51,055 bases of DNA from Geodermatophilus sp. DF01-2 (GTDB lineage: Bacteria; Actinomycetota; Actinomycetes; Mycobacteriales; Geodermatophilaceae): positions 1 to 51,055 of the forward strand of contig NZ_SPQN01000019.1 in assembly GCF_004571065.1 (NCBI RefSeq), in the 5' to 3' direction. This document shows, piece by piece, positions 50,321 through 51,055 of this stretch; within the stretch, counting starts at the first letter, position 1, and each line of letters starts with the position of its first letter. The translations under genes and the position numbers were made by a program. The notes below the pieces were generated by a model. That model saw nothing but the letters and a program-made list of their open reading frames with translations. It searched no databases and was not told the DNA's origin.

Positions 50321-51055
50321 TCAGTCGCCGCGGCGACGGCGGCGGCGCGGGGCGGCGTCGTCGGTACCGCGACTGCGGGCGAAGGACTCGGCCAGCTCCC
50401 GCGGCCAGCCGTCGTCGACCAGCAGCAGCTCCAGCCGCCGGCCGAGGACCTCGTCGACGTCCGACGCCGGCAGCTCCGAGCCGAACACCACCTCGCGCAG
50501 CGCCCAGCCGCGCCCGGCCGCGGAACCGGTCGCCACCGCGGCGGCCAGCTCCTCGACGGCGGGCACGTCCATCCGCAGCGCCGCCCAGCGCAGCACCGGC
50601 GGCAGCACCGCCACCGGGACGGCGTCGCCCAGCCGCGCCAGCCACCCGGGGTCGGCGACGAGCAGGTGCCCGAGCAGCGCGCCGTGCTCCGCCGTCCACC
50701 CTCCGCCGGAGCGGCGCCACTGGTCGGCCAGCGCGTCGCCGACCGCCCGGCGGCGGGTGGCCAGCAGCGCCAGCTCCCACGTGTCCCCGGTCAACCCGAT
50801 CAGCGGCAGGTCGACGCCGAGGTCGAGCGCCTGCTCGACCAGCAGCCCGGCCGCGCGGTCCAGCCGGGCCACCCGGCGCCCGCGCCGCACCTCGTCGGCG
50901 AGGGCCGCGCACAGGTCGTGCTGGGTGATCCCGGCGACCTCGACGGCGAGCTCGGCGGGGCCGTCGGCGCCGTCGAGCACCTCGTCCAGCAGCGCGGTGA
51001 GCACCCGGCTCCGGACCAGCCCGGTGGCCGCGGGCCACCGGTCGACCGCCGCCCG
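50321..51055 (-). CDS. Unknown protein, 5' end beyond window
   Basis: An open frame of at least 244 residues ending at 50321 and running off the right edge; the start is not visible (in-frame GTG/ATG inside the window are probably internal). The sequence is helical, Leu/Ala/Glu/Asp-rich (LLDEVLDGADGPAELAVEVA, LLGHLLVADPGWLARLGDAV, PAVEELAAAVATGS), ending in RRRRRRGD. There are no membrane segments. I do not recognise the family. Confidence 0.55.
   Translation of the reverse strand, partial: RAAVDRWPAATGLVRSRVLTALLDEVLDGADGPAELAVEVAGITQHDLCAALADEVRRGRRVARLDRAAGLLVEQALDLGVDLPLIGLTGDTWELALLATRRRAVGDALADQWRRSGGGWTAEHGALLGHLLVADPGWLARLGDAVPVAVLPPVLRWAALRMDVPAVEELAAAVATGSAAGRGWALREVVFGSELPASDVDEVLGRRLELLLVDDGWPRELAESFARSRGTDDAAPRRRRRRGD

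Overview
The window is about 51 kb of very GC-rich DNA with strong G/C preference at third codon positions, many GTG starts and many 4-bp stop/start overlaps (GTGA, ATGA). Family content (excalibur protein, PASTA-type Ser/Thr kinase, NlpC/P60 hydrolase behind a c-di-AMP riboswitch, single-chain acyl-CoA carboxylase, Phd/RelE, VapBC and MntA/HepT modules, leaderless promoters) fits an actinobacterium. Geodermatophilaceae (Blastococcus/Geodermatophilus/Modestobacter type) is my best guess, by inference only. I see no rRNA, tRNA, CRISPR array or intact insertion sequence.

Region 1 (0-12.1 kb) is ordinary chromosome: excalibur surface protein, cation/proton antiporter, alpha/beta hydrolase with a DUF1330 protein, a DUF4267-like membrane protein, a secreted PKD-like protein coupled to a DUF6318-type lipoprotein, a beta-propeller-like lipoprotein, a DUF4407 membrane protein, a coupled pair of unknown proteins, an intracellular PHB depolymerase and a D-2-hydroxyacid dehydrogenase.

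Region 2 (12.1-31 kb) is an accessory zone that mixes intact small modules with broken genes. Intact: MntA/HepT (nucleotidyltransferase/HEPN) toxin-antitoxin, a pRiA4b ORF-3-like protein, an HTH protein, a Phd/RelE pair, a helicase-XPB-N-like protein, a Rieske/DUF2231 membrane protein coupled to a hemerythrin, a large RecB-like nuclease/helicase and VapBC. Broken: a truncated ion-channel gene, a doc toxin with a 1-nt deletion, the tail of a Wadjet-type jetC plus the head of jetD, a frameshifted membrane-anchored protein, a DUF6398 fragment and a decayed Phd/RelE pair. Several remnants are degraded copies of genes that stand intact elsewhere in the same window: alcohol dehydrogenase (2 ghosts), the helicase (2 ghosts), the phd antitoxin (1 ghost) and the tail of the 13.5-kb gene (1 copy). 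This looks like a defence/toxin-antitoxin island in decay, with repeated duplication or import of related sequence.

Region 3 (31-51 kb) returns to core-like content: HAD phosphatase-like protein, Zn alcohol dehydrogenase, a receiver/Grx/thioredoxin-reductase-like flavoprotein, single-chain acyl-CoA carboxylase, VapBC, acyl-CoA synthetase, an ADP-ribosylglycohydrolase fused to a dual-specificity phosphatase, a broken membrane-protein gene, NlpC/P60 hydrolase with its riboswitch, a second D-2-hydroxyacid dehydrogenase, an XRE regulator/membrane protein pair with a clear operator, RtcB RNA ligase, a Ser/Thr kinase with an Arg-Asp repeat tail, and an unknown gene running off the right edge.

A recurrent regulatory feature is leaderless transcription: four antitoxin operons carry a TAnnnT -10 hexamer placed exactly so that transcription would begin at the start codon. 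No complete, clearly novel multi-gene system is present. The most notable items are the eroded Wadjet locus between gene-tail repeats, the shared leaderless design of the toxin-antitoxin operons, the ghost copies, and two unusual domain fusions.
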